Source: an uncultured Oceanospirillaceae bacterium | GTDB lineage: Bacteria; Pseudomonadota; Gammaproteobacteria; Pseudomonadales; Balneatricaceae | DNA length: 64,000 bases | Reading direction: 5' to 3' | NCBI GenBank assembly: GCA_937136055.1 | Contig: CAKZOD010000075.1 | Coordinates: 39,517 to 103,516, forward strand | Shown: piece by piece, positions 1-6,900 of the stretch | Layout: each line of letters begins with the position of its first letter | Position numbering within the stretch: position 1 is the stretch's first letter | Position numbers and translations under genes: made by a program | The notes under the pieces: generated by a model | Told to the model about the DNA's origin: nothing | Database searches by the model: none | The model's input: only the letters and a program-made list of their open reading frames with translations

Positions 1-460
1 GATTGAAGCGATTTTCACGCCTCACTGTGCTGCACCTAAATCACTTCAACTGTCACGTTATATCGACCAAGGTGTTCATCGTATTCTGCTCGACTCAAAC
101 GATAATGATTTAAGCACTATTATCAGCTCTCAAAACATCAACGCTCTCGCCCAACGTGTACCTAAAAAGAGTGCTCAAAATCTTATTAAACATGCGAGAG
201 ATCAAATAGAGCAACAACTGGTTAAAATCGAAAATATAGCCGCAAAATCTCAGCCTAAAATGATAGATAATGCACAGCAGAAGATTAAGCAGCACATGAC
301 AACAGAAATTTCTAGATTAGAGGAGCTAGCAGCCGTGAACCCTAATATTCGCGCATCGGAGATTAGCTATCAGCACGATACATTAACGGCGCTAGAAAGC
401 TATGCAGATAGCCTGCAATTAAAACTTGAAGCGATTCGTATCATTATCGTTACCGCTTAA
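1..460 (+). CDS. rapA: RNA polymerase-associated protein RapA, C-terminal fragment
   Basis: This is the 3' end of a gene that starts before the window; about 152 codons are visible, in the frame beginning at base 2. RapA is a SWI2/SNF2-type ATPase that binds RNA polymerase and helps recycle it after transcription. The visible part is the C-terminal extension, not the helicase core. It contains an alternating-charge helix and the near-terminal run AVNPNIRASEI followed by LEAIRIIIVTA, which closely resembles the end of RapA (AVNPNIR, then LDAIRLIVVT). The stop codon is followed 27 bases later by a good intrinsic terminator. The assignment rests on this C-terminal similarity only. Confidence 0.88.
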   Translation, partial: IEAIFTPHCAAPKSLQLSRYIDQGVHRILLDSNDNDLSTIISSQNINALAQRVPKKSAQNLIKHARDQIEQQLVKIENIAAKSQPKMIDNAQQKIKQHMTTEISRLEELAAVNPNIRASEISYQHDTLTALESYADSLQLKLEAIRIIIVTA

Positions 461-487
461 TTTTTCTAGGACATAATAAAATCTGGA

Positions 488-521
488 GCAGTCACTCATC
501 TTAATAGTGACTGCTTTTTTT
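488..521 (+). terminator. Intrinsic terminator after rapA
   Basis: A perfect 9-bp stem (GCAGTCACT at 488-496, AGTGACTGC at 506-514) with a 9-base loop is followed directly by seven T residues. It lies 27 bases after the rapA stop and should end its transcript. Confidence 0.9.
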
Positions 522-558
522 GCCTTGCCTAAAGAGACTACAAACAATCTAAAGAGGT

Positions 559-1083
559 TTAAGCACTCATCTCATTTGCCGCAATCACACCTTCAAAGCG
601 CTCTATCAATTCAGGCAAATTATAACTTCGCTTTTGGGCTACCACTAAGCGCGGTAAGTTAGCTGTTGCACAATAGTGCTGTAGAAGATGCTGGAGCTTT
701 TCTAATCGTCTTTGCTGTGAGTTTTTTAAACGGCTATCTTGCGCAAGCTCTACAACACAAACGACTTGCTGATCACTGCGCCTACAAATAACATAATCAA
801 AGTAATATTCACTAAACATTTTCATCAAGATTCTTGATGCCTTACTGTCTTTTTCTAACTGAAGTAAGTCAAACACTTGCGCACGACCTTTTACTTGGTA
901 AGCAGAACCTACTGCGGTTTCTAACAAAGTTAAAAACTGCTTATGAGCATGGTTGCGCTTGACCTGCAGAGCTGCATTTTCTGAAAATACAGACTGCCTT
1001 ACCAGCTGCGCGTTTTTCATATAGCGTAGAAAATAAGATCGAGCAATAGACTTAACAGATAGCCTACCTAAAGAAAGTGACAT
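559..1083 (-). CDS. DUF2726 domain protein
   Basis: A 174-residue protein of unknown function. Residues about 40-170 match the DUF2726 pattern: an opening FLTLLETAVG helix, a conserved KMFSEYYFDYVICRR segment, VVCVVELAQDS with an acidic residue after the strand, and the terminal LPRLVVAQKRSYNLPEL. DUF2726 folds are thought to be related to nucleases or DNA-binding modules, but no activity is established. The N-terminal 35 residues are basic and do not look like a signal peptide. The ribosome binding site is weak, so the start is moderately secure. The gene converges with rapA and has no obvious operon partner. Confidence 0.7.
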   Translation of the reverse strand: MSLSLGRLSVKSIARSYFLRYMKNAQLVRQSVFSENAALQVKRNHAHKQFLTLLETAVGSAYQVKGRAQVFDLLQLEKDSKASRILMKMFSEYYFDYVICRRSDQQVVCVVELAQDSRLKNSQQRRLEKLQHLLQHYCATANLPRLVVAQKRSYNLPELIERFEGVIAANEMSA

Positions 1084-1601
1084 TTAAAAACATACTCCAA
1101 GAAGCAAATTGCGCCCCTTTTTAAACTCAACTCAAAAAATCCCTTTACCAACACAAATGCTGGTCAAAAAATATCATTAGATCAGGCGCTGCATTTTATA
1201 CTTTATTCAGTTTTTTGCGACTATTTTCTATTGCTATTCAATAACTAATTCATTAGCTGCTCCCTTCTTCCACCTCCTTCTAAAACACTAACTTCCTTGA
1301 ATTTATCGTGCTTTTCCCACACTCCTTTTTTTGCCAAAGCAATAACTATCAATTCGCCATCCTTTTTATATTTTTGATCATTCATTATTACATTATTGAC
1401 TAATCACTATTTATTTTAAAATAATTTGATATATACAAAAATTCAACTCAAATACAAACATGATTATTTTAAAATAAACTTATTTAATTTTTTATTTTCA
1501 ACAACTTATAGAACATTCTTTTTTCATATTTATTTGCTTAAATCAACAATAATTGCTATTATATTTAATAAGTTTTGATGAATCGAATAGGAGTTAAGAT
1601 A
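1084..1601. other. AT-rich intergenic island
   Basis: About 520 bases between two divergent genes, clearly richer in A+T than the flanking genes. It contains no convincing reading frame or RNA gene. Its main structure is a pair of identical 14-bp palindromes, listed separately. The composition fits a promoter or silenced region, possibly the edge of a horizontally acquired segment with the small gene to its right. Confidence 0.5.
1411..1477. promoter_or_regulatory. Twin 14-bp palindromes, possible operator pair
   Basis: The perfect palindrome TTATTTTAAAATAA occurs at 1411-1424 and again at 1464-1477. The copies are 53 bp apart, close to five helical turns, so both would lie on the same face of the DNA. 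They sit 125-180 bp upstream of the small gene at 1602. The repeated identity and phasing suggest a dimeric repressor or a nucleoid-protein site. In such AT-rich DNA chance is a real alternative. Confidence 0.35.
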
Positions 1602-1859
1602 ATGCAAGAAAAGGAAATAAAATTATTATTTGGAGCAGGCGTATTTGATTCTTGCCAGGCTATTCCAATTTCCATGTCACGCGGCTGGACACTGAAATTC
1701 ATTACCAAAGACGACAACGTCATGACGTTAGACTTACAAAGGGGTAATCAAGAAAGGGAATTCAAAAGTCTGGATGGCGCCTCTGCTGTTGCTAAGCGCA
1801 TTGGCTTTGAATGGCTAAACGTGCACATTGGAGATTTGGAATGGCAAGAGAAGGTCTAA
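1602..1859 (+). CDS. Small conserved protein, plasmid-partition-accessory-like
   Basis: An 85-residue protein starting at an ATG preceded by AGGAG eight bases upstream; an in-frame TTG/ATG further upstream at 1575-1580 is less likely. The sequence has a short helix (IKLLFGAG), the block RGWTLKFITKDD, a charged strand, then FKSLDGASAVAKRIGF. This pattern resembles small proteins found on plasmids and integrative elements and sometimes annotated as ParC-family partition-associated proteins. That resemblance is from memory and is weak evidence. It has no signal peptide or membrane segment. It lies alone behind the AT-rich island, with a stem-loop immediately after it. Confidence 0.6.
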   Translation: MQEKEIKLLFGAGVFDSCQAIPISMSRGWTLKFITKDDNVMTLDLQRGNQEREFKSLDGASAVAKRIGFEWLNVHIGDLEWQEKV

Positions 1860-1883
1860 AGAACCCGATTCCCAGGGTTCTTT
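1858..1883 (+). terminator. Stem-loop after the small gene
   Basis: AAAGAACCC (1858-1866) pairs perfectly with GGGTTCTTT (1875-1883) around an 8-base loop, overlapping the stop codon of the small gene. Only the T residues inside the stem serve as a tract, so termination may be partial. Confidence 0.5.
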
Positions 1884-2050
1884 GGAATAGGTGATAGCTG
1901 ACACTTAAAATTGCCAGAAAAGCTAAAAGCCAGGCACCGAAATTTATGACCGCTGGCAAATCGAGAATAACAACATCTGTTCACACTGATTGGTGTAATT
2001 GAACACGCCCCACAAGATAGTCTTTATTAAATAGGGATAGTTTTAAGTTT

Positions 2051-2120
2051 TAGAAGGTAGAAGGTAGAAGGTAGAAGGTAGAAGGTAGAAGGTAGAAGGT
2101 AGAAGGTAGAAGGTAGAAGC
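2051..2120. repeat. Heptanucleotide tandem repeat
   Basis: Nine perfect head-to-tail copies of TAGAAGG (2051-2113) are followed by a tenth copy with one change (TAGAAGC, 2114-2120). The array lies in the 324-bp space between the small gene at 1602 and the FKBP gene, which end towards each other. It is in no recognised reading frame. Such arrays change length by slipped-strand replication. The rest of this spacer shows nothing I can interpret. Confidence 0.95.
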
Positions 2121-2183
2121 ATTCCTCAATGCAGCCGCCAAAGCAACTGCATCAAGAGAAATTACAGCGATATATACTTAAAA

Positions 2184-2618
2184 TTATATAGCTTTTGAAA
2201 CATCTACTATCTCAATAGAGAATTTCAAATCGACACCGGCATAAGGATGATTGGCATCCACCGTCACTCGATCTTCTTCTACAGAAACGATAGTCACTAT
2301 TTCTTTATTTCCTTCAGGGTTTGTCACTTCACAAACCATGTCAACATCAACAGATTCAAGCTCAGAAAAAGCGCTGATAGCGATATCATAAACCCTATCA
2401 TCAGACCACTCCCCATACCCTTGGGAAGGCTTCAGCTTCAACTGAAACTTATCTCCTGTTGACTTACCTACCATAGCTTCTTCTAAACCAGGTAAGATCT
2501 GCTTCTCGCCAACAGTAAAAGATACCGCTTCTTGCCCTCTTGAAGTATCCATAACTTCACCTTTCTCATTGAGCAAGGCATAGTGAAAAGTAACGATACA
2601 TTGTTGATTTATTTGCAT
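2184..2618 (-). CDS. FKBP-type peptidyl-prolyl isomerase, SlyD/SlpA-like
   Basis: A 144-residue cytoplasmic prolyl isomerase and folding helper. The FKBP fold is split by an IF (insert-in-flap) domain, as in SlyD and SlpA: FTVGEKQILPGLEEAMVGK in the N-terminal FKBP part, the insert at roughly residues 65-120, and VDANHPYAGVDLKFSIEIV closing the fold. The metal-binding His/Cys-rich tail of SlyD is absent, so it resembles SlpA/FkpB or the short SlyD forms. I chose the ATG at 2618 because the family starts just before the first strand (MQINQQCIVTFHY); the longer frame would overlap the esterase upstream. It begins two bases after that esterase's stop, so the two are probably cotranscribed. Confidence 0.88.
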   Translation of the reverse strand: MQINQQCIVTFHYALLNEKGEVMDTSRGQEAVSFTVGEKQILPGLEEAMVGKSTGDKFQLKLKPSQGYGEWSDDRVYDIAISAFSELESVDVDMVCEVTNPEGNKEIVTIVSVEEDRVTVDANHPYAGVDLKFSIEIVDVSKAI

Positions 2619-2620
2619 AA

Positions 2621-3280
2621 TTAATTGCGCCCATTCAATTGACCAGTGATCCATTCACCGAGTATAGATAAAGATTGTAATGATACCTCATGTGCCATTG
2701 GGAAGCTGCTCCATTTTGGCTCATAACCCAGCTCTTTTAAATGCGACACCGAGTTCTCTCCAAGCTCACAGGGAACAACGTCATCTTGCGTCCCGTGAAT
2801 AACTAGCATATCAAGAGACTTATCAGCTTTGCACTGCTCAGCAGTCAACTTCCTCGGCAAATAGGTTGACATACAAGCAACGCCAGAAAACCCCAAGCTC
2901 GATGTTAAAGCGAGCTCATAAGCGACAGCACCGCCTTGAGAGAAGCCAATAATAATGATTCGCGAGGCTTCAATACCTTGCTCAATTTGCTCTTGTGCAA
3001 TAGCTTTAATCGACGCAACAGATTGAGCCAGCTGTGCCTCATCAGTAACACGCTGAGGAAGCATCGCGAGAATATCGTACCAAGATGGCATTGCTAAACC
3101 ACCATTAATAGTCACAGGCTGTACAGGCGCGTTAGGAAAAATAAAACGCACTTTACACTGCGCCGGCAGATTTAAATAAGGCAGCGCAGGTACAAAGTCA
3201 CTACCGTCAGCCCCTAACCCATGTAACCAAATGACAGCTGCATCTGGTGCACCGTGGGTTTGCTTAATAATTGTTTGCAA
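2621..3280 (-). CDS. Carboxylesterase/phospholipase-like alpha/beta hydrolase
   Basis: A 219-residue alpha/beta hydrolase of the carboxylesterase 2 / acyl-protein thioesterase family, which cleaves short ester or thioester bonds in the cytoplasm. It shows the oxyanion region WLHGLGADGSDF, the nucleophile elbow GFSQGG, an acid in GTQDDVVP and the catalytic histidine in MAHEV. Size and motif order are typical. The start is a TTG with a good AGGTGA ribosome binding site; no better start lies nearby. There is no signal peptide. It is followed almost directly by the FKBP isomerase gene. The natural substrate cannot be read from the sequence. Confidence 0.88.
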   Translation of the reverse strand: MQTIIKQTHGAPDAAVIWLHGLGADGSDFVPALPYLNLPAQCKVRFIFPNAPVQPVTINGGLAMPSWYDILAMLPQRVTDEAQLAQSVASIKAIAQEQIEQGIEASRIIIIGFSQGGAVAYELALTSSLGFSGVACMSTYLPRKLTAEQCKADKSLDMLVIHGTQDDVVPCELGENSVSHLKELGYEPKWSSFPMAHEVSLQSLSILGEWITGQLNGRN

Positions 3281-3349
3281 AAATCACCTATTACTCTTTT
3301 AAACTTTATAAATACTAAACTTTGAATCGATCTTAGACCTTTAACCCAA

Positions 3350-4000
3350 TCAAGGTTGCAAGCGCTCTATATTCCATTCAGCATTTTCAAGCTGGTAGGT
3401 AAATCGATCATGCAGGCGACCTTGGCGACCTTGCCAAAACTCAAACTTAACAGGCTTTAAGCAATAACCACCCCAACGCTCAGGACGCACTACCGGCTCA
3501 CTTCCATACTGTTCTTCTAATGCAGCAACAGCAGACTTCAAGCTCTCACGAGAATCTACAGGAAAACTCTGATGGCTTGCCGCCGCACTAAGCTGACTAC
3601 CCCTCGGGCGCTGCTCAAAGTACTTTTGAGCCTGTACGGCATCAAGCTTTTCAACCGTGCCTTGAATACGCACTTGCCTTTCAAGGCCATCCCAATAAAA
3701 CATAAGTTCAGCCTGCGGATTTTCAGCCAATTCTTGTCCTTTTTGGCTTTCATAATCGGTATACCAGCAAAACCCATCTGCATCGTAATGCTTTAACAAT
3801 ACAATTCTAGCAGAGGGCATGCCATTTGCACTTGCCGTCGCCAAAGTCATTGATGAGACATCGTTTGGCTTTACTTCGCTCGCCTGTTCGAACCACTTTC
3901 TAAATTGAGTAATCGGATCACTCTCTAAATGGCTGTGAAGAAAATCTGCGGCACTATAATTACGTCTAATAGCCGTTAAATCGACTGCATTTTTATCCAT
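3350..4000 (-). CDS. pdxH: Pyridoxamine 5'-phosphate oxidase
   Basis: PdxH oxidises pyridoxine or pyridoxamine 5'-phosphate to pyridoxal 5'-phosphate using FMN, the last step of vitamin B6 synthesis and salvage. The 216-residue length is normal. Family landmarks are the start RRNYSAADF, the FMN and substrate region SARIVLLKHYDADGF and WYTDYESQKG, the ERQVRIQG strand, the Arg-rich RPRGSQLSAAAS loop, and the C-terminal signature FWQGRQGRLHDRF. The ATG at 4000 has an AAGGTG binding site. The gene lies upstream of the esterase-FKBP pair on the same strand with a 69-bp spacer, so readthrough is possible. Confidence 0.97.
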   Translation of the reverse strand: MDKNAVDLTAIRRNYSAADFLHSHLESDPITQFRKWFEQASEVKPNDVSSMTLATASANGMPSARIVLLKHYDADGFCWYTDYESQKGQELAENPQAELMFYWDGLERQVRIQGTVEKLDAVQAQKYFEQRPRGSQLSAAASHQSFPVDSRESLKSAVAALEEQYGSEPVVRPERWGGYCLKPVKFEFWQGRQGRLHDRFTYQLENAEWNIERLQP

Positions 4001-4323
4001 TTGACACCTTCTTAAAATCTAATATGCACTTAGCTAATAGCGATTACTGAAAGCACATTGTTTAATAATCCACATTTTCGCTCATAATAACCGAAACTGC
4101 ATAATTATTTTTGATCTCAAACAACGACTATTGAAGCAAGCCACAATCTCTTTTAGCTCTTACTGCGCCACAAGATAATTTAGCGGTTGTTTTTCCCATC
4201 AATTAAATCACTTGACCAAAATTGTGCATAAAAGTAATGTACAAAATACACAACAAAATGCTTACTTACTACAGCATAACTACCTACCTATATTTTTATT
4301 TTTTTATAAAAAGAGAGTTATTA
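4001..4323. other. Divergent intergenic region
   Basis: About 320 bases between pdxH and a lipoprotein gene on the other strand; it must hold both promoters. A TTGACC at 4212-4217 could be the -35 element for the lipoprotein gene, but no good -10 follows. No small gene or RNA is apparent. Confidence 0.4.
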
Positions 4324-5028
4324 GTGCTACATCAACTATTTGCCAGCAAGTTTTTCATTGTTCTATCTCTCATAATTCTATCCGGTTGCTCATTAAACCC
4401 AGACAAAAGTTTTCGCGTAGAAACGCTGGCAAAGTCTGAACTGGACATGGTGATTGATGAGCATTTAAACCAAGCAAATGCAGAAGCTATCGCGTTAATG
4501 AAAAAGCTTTATAAACGCAACCCTAGAGAACTAAAGAAAGCACCAAAGGGCACCACTGTCGACACCCGTGTGAAGCAATTATTTAGCTTCCCCAGGCAAG
4601 TACAATTCAATGAACTAAACAAGAAATATGGAAATAGTGCATTATTAAATGCGTTTGATGAGAATTTCAAAGGGGATAGAGTATTTTCATTAATGGCAGG
4701 TATCGCAGGAATACTGCACGGCTCATACAATTTTCAGGATGAATTTTTTATGCTTGATACCATCAATGAGCAGAAAATTTACAATTCAGCACGCAATTTA
4801 GAAACTGCAAGCTGGCTGCTCAATAACAAAAAAGACCAGCAACAGCAGTTGTTTATACTCAGTAACAGCTTAGGCGCTAACACTGGTAATAATTTAAGCT
4901 ATGAACGCTTATTTGGGAAGTTAATTGCCACCCAAGACATACTCGCTCAAATCATTGCCAACAGAAACAACCGCACAATTAACAAAGTACTGCACGGCTT
5001 TGCATCAACCACACTGCTGCCGATTTAA
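4324..5028 (+). CDS. Predicted lipoprotein of unknown function
   Basis: A 234-residue protein with a lipoprotein signal peptide (FFIVLSLIILSGC) giving a lipidated cysteine near position 21 and an envelope location. I chose the GTG at 4324, which has an AGAG-type binding site and a signal peptide of normal length; the frame stays open about 100 bases further upstream. The mature part is mostly helical and charged, with one glycine-rich hydrophobic stretch (FSLMAGIAGILHGSYNF) that may insert in a membrane or form a buried helix. The C-terminal half includes ILSNSLGANTGNNLSYERL. I do not recognise the family. It stands alone between two minus-strand genes. Confidence 0.7.
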   Translation: MLHQLFASKFFIVLSLIILSGCSLNPDKSFRVETLAKSELDMVIDEHLNQANAEAIALMKKLYKRNPRELKKAPKGTTVDTRVKQLFSFPRQVQFNELNKKYGNSALLNAFDENFKGDRVFSLMAGIAGILHGSYNFQDEFFMLDTINEQKIYNSARNLETASWLLNNKKDQQQQLFILSNSLGANTGNNLSYERLFGKLIATQDILAQIIANRNNRTINKVLHGFASTTLLPI

Positions 5029-5037
5029 ACTCGGCAG
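5017..5037 (+). terminator. Stem-loop over the lipoprotein gene stop codon
   Basis: CTGCCGA (5017-5023) pairs with TCGGCAG (5031-5037) around a loop that contains the stop codon; a short T run (TTTT) follows a few bases later. It lies between convergent genes and is a modest intrinsic terminator. Confidence 0.55.
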
Positions 5038-5046
5038 ACAGTTTTA

Positions 5047-6021
5047 TCACCCTTGTTTATTGAGCAACAAATAACGCTCGATAATGTAGCGCCCTTTGTC
5101 ACCTATATTTTGTAGCCACTGCTGCACTATTGAAAGCCCAACAACTTCAAACTGACGCTGCAAAGCTGGGGCAAATACACTAACAGTCACCCCCTCATCA
5201 ACAAGCCTCTGTTTAGCTTGCTCAGAGACTTTTTTAGACATCCCCCAGCCTTGACCCTCAACTTTTCTAGCAGCGGCCAGCACCGCCTTTTGATCCGCTT
5301 CTGACAGTTTATTCCAAACTTTTAAATTCACGACCATCATAGACTTAGGCAACCAAGCTTTTATCTCGTACCAAAAGGGAAAGTATCGAGGCAAATCAAT
5401 AGAAGCAGCGGCGAGCGCTGAGCCAAACAATACATCTATCTTCTTCTTTTTAAACTGCTTTTCAAGTTTATTAAGCGGCAGAATTTGCGCCCTCATTCCC
5501 AACTTATCACCGAGAGCCTGCGTTGTTTTGCTGTATGGGCGAAAGCGTTTATCAATTAAATCATCTAAAGATTCAATTTCAGTGCGACTATAGAGCCCTT
5601 GTGCAGGATAAGGCACTGCATACAAAAGCTTCACCCCCTTAACTTCTAAAATTCTTTCAACGTCAGCACGAGAAACCTTATAAAGATTAAATGCCTCGCG
5701 ATAGTTTTTGGCAAGAAAAGGCAAGGCATCCAGCTGCAATAGAATATCTTCATGATCTAATGCAGACATTAATCTTAAACCTATCGGCGTTAAATCATTT
5801 TTAACAGCCCCGAATATCTGCTCCCCCTTATAGAGTTTGCCATCTAAATGAGCAACTATCTTCAGGCGATTACTAGTGCCTTTTTGCACTTGTTTTGCAA
5901 ACTCAACGGCCAGCTGGGTCTGAAAATTCGCACTGCCTTGAGAGAGCGGCATTTGCCACTCTAATGCAGCTAGGTGCCCCGAGAAAAAGATACACAATAA
6001 AGATAAATACTTAACCAACAC
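5047..6021 (-). CDS. TRAP-type (DctP-like) periplasmic solute-binding protein
   Basis: A 324-residue secreted binding protein of the TRAP-transporter family, which captures carboxylates or related solutes in the periplasm for a two-part membrane permease. It has a signal peptide (VKYLSLLCIFFSGHLAA), then the DctP-like blocks LSQGSANFQTQLAVEFAKQV, GKLYKGEQIFGAV, and LNKLEKQFKKKKIDVLFGS, where family members normally read the permease and ligand loop. I chose the GTG at 6021, which has AAGAGG four bases before it; an in-frame TTG at 6051 would precede the signal peptide. No DctQ or DctM permease genes are adjacent, so it is an orphan or has a distant partner. Confidence 0.8.
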   Translation of the reverse strand: MLVKYLSLLCIFFSGHLAALEWQMPLSQGSANFQTQLAVEFAKQVQKGTSNRLKIVAHLDGKLYKGEQIFGAVKNDLTPIGLRLMSALDHEDILLQLDALPFLAKNYREAFNLYKVSRADVERILEVKGVKLLYAVPYPAQGLYSRTEIESLDDLIDKRFRPYSKTTQALGDKLGMRAQILPLNKLEKQFKKKKIDVLFGSALAAASIDLPRYFPFWYEIKAWLPKSMMVVNLKVWNKLSEADQKAVLAAARKVEGQGWGMSKKVSEQAKQRLVDEGVTVSVFAPALQRQFEVVGLSIVQQWLQNIGDKGRYIIERYLLLNKQG

Positions 6022-6494
6022 AAAACCTCTTAGACATAGCAATAAAAACAATTGAACGCTTCACTTTTATTTCTCCACAACAAATGAGCTAGTAAAATTT
6101 TACCTCATCCCCTGTTAAATGGGTCTCTTTAGAATACTTTTTTAGCCCAAGCACCGATATTTTCAGACACATACCACATCACAGCTATCAATATCGCAAA
6201 TTATTGAGATCAATTTAAGAAGACAGCTCAAGTACTAAGAAGTGCAATATAAATTTAATCAGCACGATTACACCAGTTATTAGAATACAATCTTAAGCCC
6301 ATATCCTATTTGCGATCTCTACCTTGAAAATCCATAGTTATTTTAAATTGCTTTAAATATACTTCTGCCAGTAGTTGCCAATGACTCAAAACTTCAAATA
6401 GAAAAAGTTAAAACAACCACTAATAAGCAGCAAATTACCTCACTACAAAGTAGTTTTTGCTGTTACTTATGGATCTAAATAAAAGGAATTTATT
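6022..6494. other. AT-rich divergent spacer
   Basis: About 470 bases between the binding-protein gene and the Lys-rich secreted protein gene. It has no supported reading frame. A small inverted repeat (ACTACAAAGTAGTTTTT) lies about 40 bp before the second gene. Promoters for both genes are expected here, but I could not pick out convincing -35/-10 pairs. Confidence 0.4.
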
Positions 6495-6860
6495 ATGGAT
6501 ATTACAAAGACAACATTTAGCAAAAAAATCAGCACCGCCCTCATATCATTTATCTGCCTGCTTGCTATTAGCTTTAGCAATAGCACTATTGCAGCCTCTA
6601 ATTGTAAGGGAAAATCCCAAAATGCTTGCGGCAGCAGCGATAGCTGCAGCTGGACAAAAGCCTATAAGAAGAAAAATGGCACCAAAGTAGCCGCTTATTG
6701 CAAAGCCAAGCCTAAGAAGAAAAAGTCACTAGCCACTAAGAAAGCAGCTAGCACTCAAAAAAAGACCGCCTCAAAAGTAAGTAAAAAAACGAGCAGCACG
6801 ACTAAAGCCAAAGAGACAAAGAAAATCATTAAAAAGAAGACTACAACTTCTTCCAACTAA
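6495..6860 (+). CDS. Secreted Lys/Thr/Ser-rich basic protein with a four-cysteine domain
   Basis: A 121-residue protein with three parts: a signal peptide ending near STIAAS (residues 1-35); a small domain with four cysteines and the pattern CKGKSQNACGSSDSCSW, then AAYCKAKP (about 36-72), likely two disulfides; and a tail of about 50 residues made almost wholly of Lys, Thr, Ser and Ala, like a histone H1 tail. The cysteine domain occurs in exported proteins of related bacteria as far as I recall, without a known function. The start has AAGGAA nine bases upstream. The tail could bind nucleic acid, LPS or anionic polysaccharide outside the cytoplasm; that is inference. Confidence 0.72.
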   Translation: MDITKTTFSKKISTALISFICLLAISFSNSTIAASNCKGKSQNACGSSDSCSWTKAYKKKNGTKVAAYCKAKPKKKKSLATKKAASTQKKTASKVSKKTSSTTKAKETKKIIKKKTTTSSN

Positions 6861-6867
6861 ACGAATT

Positions 6868-6893
6868 CCCCCTAAAGCCCAAGCCTTAGGGGG
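6868..6893. terminator. Bidirectional stem-loop
   Basis: CCCCCTAA (6868-6875) pairs with TTAGGGGG (6886-6893) around a 10-base loop. It sits between two genes that end towards each other. The stem is strong, but there is no clear T run on either side. Confidence 0.55.
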
Positions 6894-6900
6894 AGCATCA

